Below, in pieces: positions 17,796-18,410 of a DNA stretch of 18,410 nucleotides. The stretch is taken from NCBI GenBank assembly GCA_014825775.1, contig MVAQ01000328.1, positions 1 through 18,410 on the forward strand, given 5' to 3'. The stretch is from Krasilnikovozyma curviuscula. Taxonomy: Eukaryota; Basidiomycota; Tremellomycetes; Cystofilobasidiales; Mrakiaceae. The translations under genes and the position numbers were made by a program. The notes under the pieces were generated by a model. That model saw nothing but the letters and a program-made list of their open reading frames with translations, was not told the DNA's origin and made no database searches. Every line of letters begins with the position of its first letter. Position 1 is the first letter of the stretch.

Positions 17796-18410
17796 TCACC
17801 TCTCATCATCGCTCGCTTCAGACGCAGATATCGCGATCTTCAGTTTCGAGCTCTTCCGCGCTGAGGACGGCGTAGGAGGCGCCGCCAGGCGGCGCGACGA
17901 GTTTGATTTTGGGACAATGTTGGTGCTGATGTTGCTGGGTTTAGGGTGTAGAGTTTCTTTGTGTTGTGTCCTGATGTGGTCATATTAATGGGTCAGGGTG
18001 GTTAGAGCTAAGAGGAAAACAAGGGGTAGCGATTGGTTACTCACAGGGATTCTTTAGTGTTGACAATCTTCCCACAACCTGGAACGTCGCAAGTATGACC
18101 CGGATGCTCACGAAGAGAGTGGCTGAAAGGGCAGCAACAGAACAGTCAGCACTGCAGCACCTCCAAATAGGTACGTCTGGCACCCGACTCACCCCATCAA
18201 CAAGGCTTCAGATCTAAACTGTCTCCCACAAACACCTCCTTTCTCCTCAGGAACCTTACACAAGAACTTGTCTGGATCATGGTACTTGAACTTATCAGGT
18301 CCTGCCTGGCCACGAGGTGTGTTCCGTACTTCTTTGGGAGAAGCTAGGTAGCTGCTGCCGATAGCTGAAGCTGAGGGGGCCATGGAGTGTTTCTTGGCAC
18401 TCTTCTTGGG
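17796..18410 (-). CDS. C2H2 zinc-finger protein, C-terminal part (N-terminus beyond window)
   Basis: The reading frame is open to the right edge, so the gene continues outside. Exons: 18410-18193 (partial), 18122-18045 and 17970-17796, with introns of 70 and 74 nt, both GTGAGT donors and CAG acceptors, all in phase. Two fingers are assembled across junctions. Finger 1 starts CKVPEEKGGVC, spacing C-x9-C-x12-H-x4-H, its second histidine in SLREH. Finger 2 starts CDVPGC, spacing C-x4-C-x12-H-x4-H, and ends in LTQHKETLH. The first spacing between cysteines is wider than the usual 2-5. A basic, Ser/Pro-rich tail of about 50 residues ends in SEASDDER and TGA (17798-17796). A nuclear DNA-binding role is inferred from the fingers; no specific factor is recognised. 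Confidence 0.8.
17879..17895. repeat. GC-rich perfect inverted repeat
   Basis: Arms GCGCCGCC and GGCGGCGC flank one A, a 17-bp palindrome within the last exon of the zinc-finger gene, where it codes part of the basic tail (RRLAAPP). It may simply be a coding coincidence in a GC-rich patch, or a hairpin in the mRNA. Confidence 0.6.

Noticed and set aside
1..18410. Transposons, tRNA genes, rRNA, CRISPR arrays
   Set aside because: No transposase or reverse transcriptase motif, no terminal repeats, no tRNA-like A/B boxes or regular spaced repeats were seen by eye.

Overview
The window looks like a piece of a fungal nuclear genome, most likely a basidiomycete yeast of the Cryptococcus/Kwoniella type (Tremellomycetes). 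The evidence is the architecture: many short introns (mostly 58-90 nt) with GTRNGT-like donors, CTGAC/CTRAY-like branch sites and YAG acceptors, very short exons, CT-rich leaders, and protein families typical of such fungi. There are no operons, Shine-Dalgarno sites, CRISPR arrays or transposon genes. The lineage is inferred; no marker gene here proves it.

Layout from left to right. (1) The N-terminal part of a protein tyrosine phosphatase with a catalytically dead rhodanese domain (minus strand, leaves the left edge), with a probable 5'UTR intron. (2) About 1.4 kb without a supported gene. (3) Two F-box-type genes transcribed divergently from a shared region of about 300 bp (4749-5055). (4) A 1.6 kb gap holding a candidate minus-strand spliced leader with bZIP-like promoter sites. 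(5) A 12-exon glycosyl hydrolase family 47 alpha-1,2-mannosidase of 914 aa, with a long proline-rich luminal stem and an acidic coiled-coil tail. (6) A 21-exon phospholipase D of 906 aa with two intact HKD motifs. (7) A tentative 4-exon, 115-aa small protein resembling the CipC/DUF3759 family. (8) The C-terminal part of a C2H2 zinc-finger protein that runs off the right edge. Genes 5-8 are all on the minus strand, head to tail.

The mannosidase and phospholipase D gene models were built by hand from splice signals. Every exon junction keeps phase and both total coding lengths divide by three (2745 and 2721 nt), so I trust them at exon level. The F-box, CipC-like and zinc-finger models are also phase-consistent, but each has at least one weaker junction, stated in its entry.

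Functionally this is an ordinary neighbourhood: secretory-pathway N-glycan trimming (mannosidase), lipid signalling (phospholipase D), MAP-kinase dephosphorylation (PTP), ubiquitin-ligase adaptors (F-box) and a transcription factor. I see no evidence that these genes form one co-acting system, and I did not find a clearly novel system. The points most worth a second look are the mannosidase tail, the frame junction in the second F-box gene, the divergent F-box pair, the paired TTTCCGTCA sites, and the recurrent GTCAGT splice donors.
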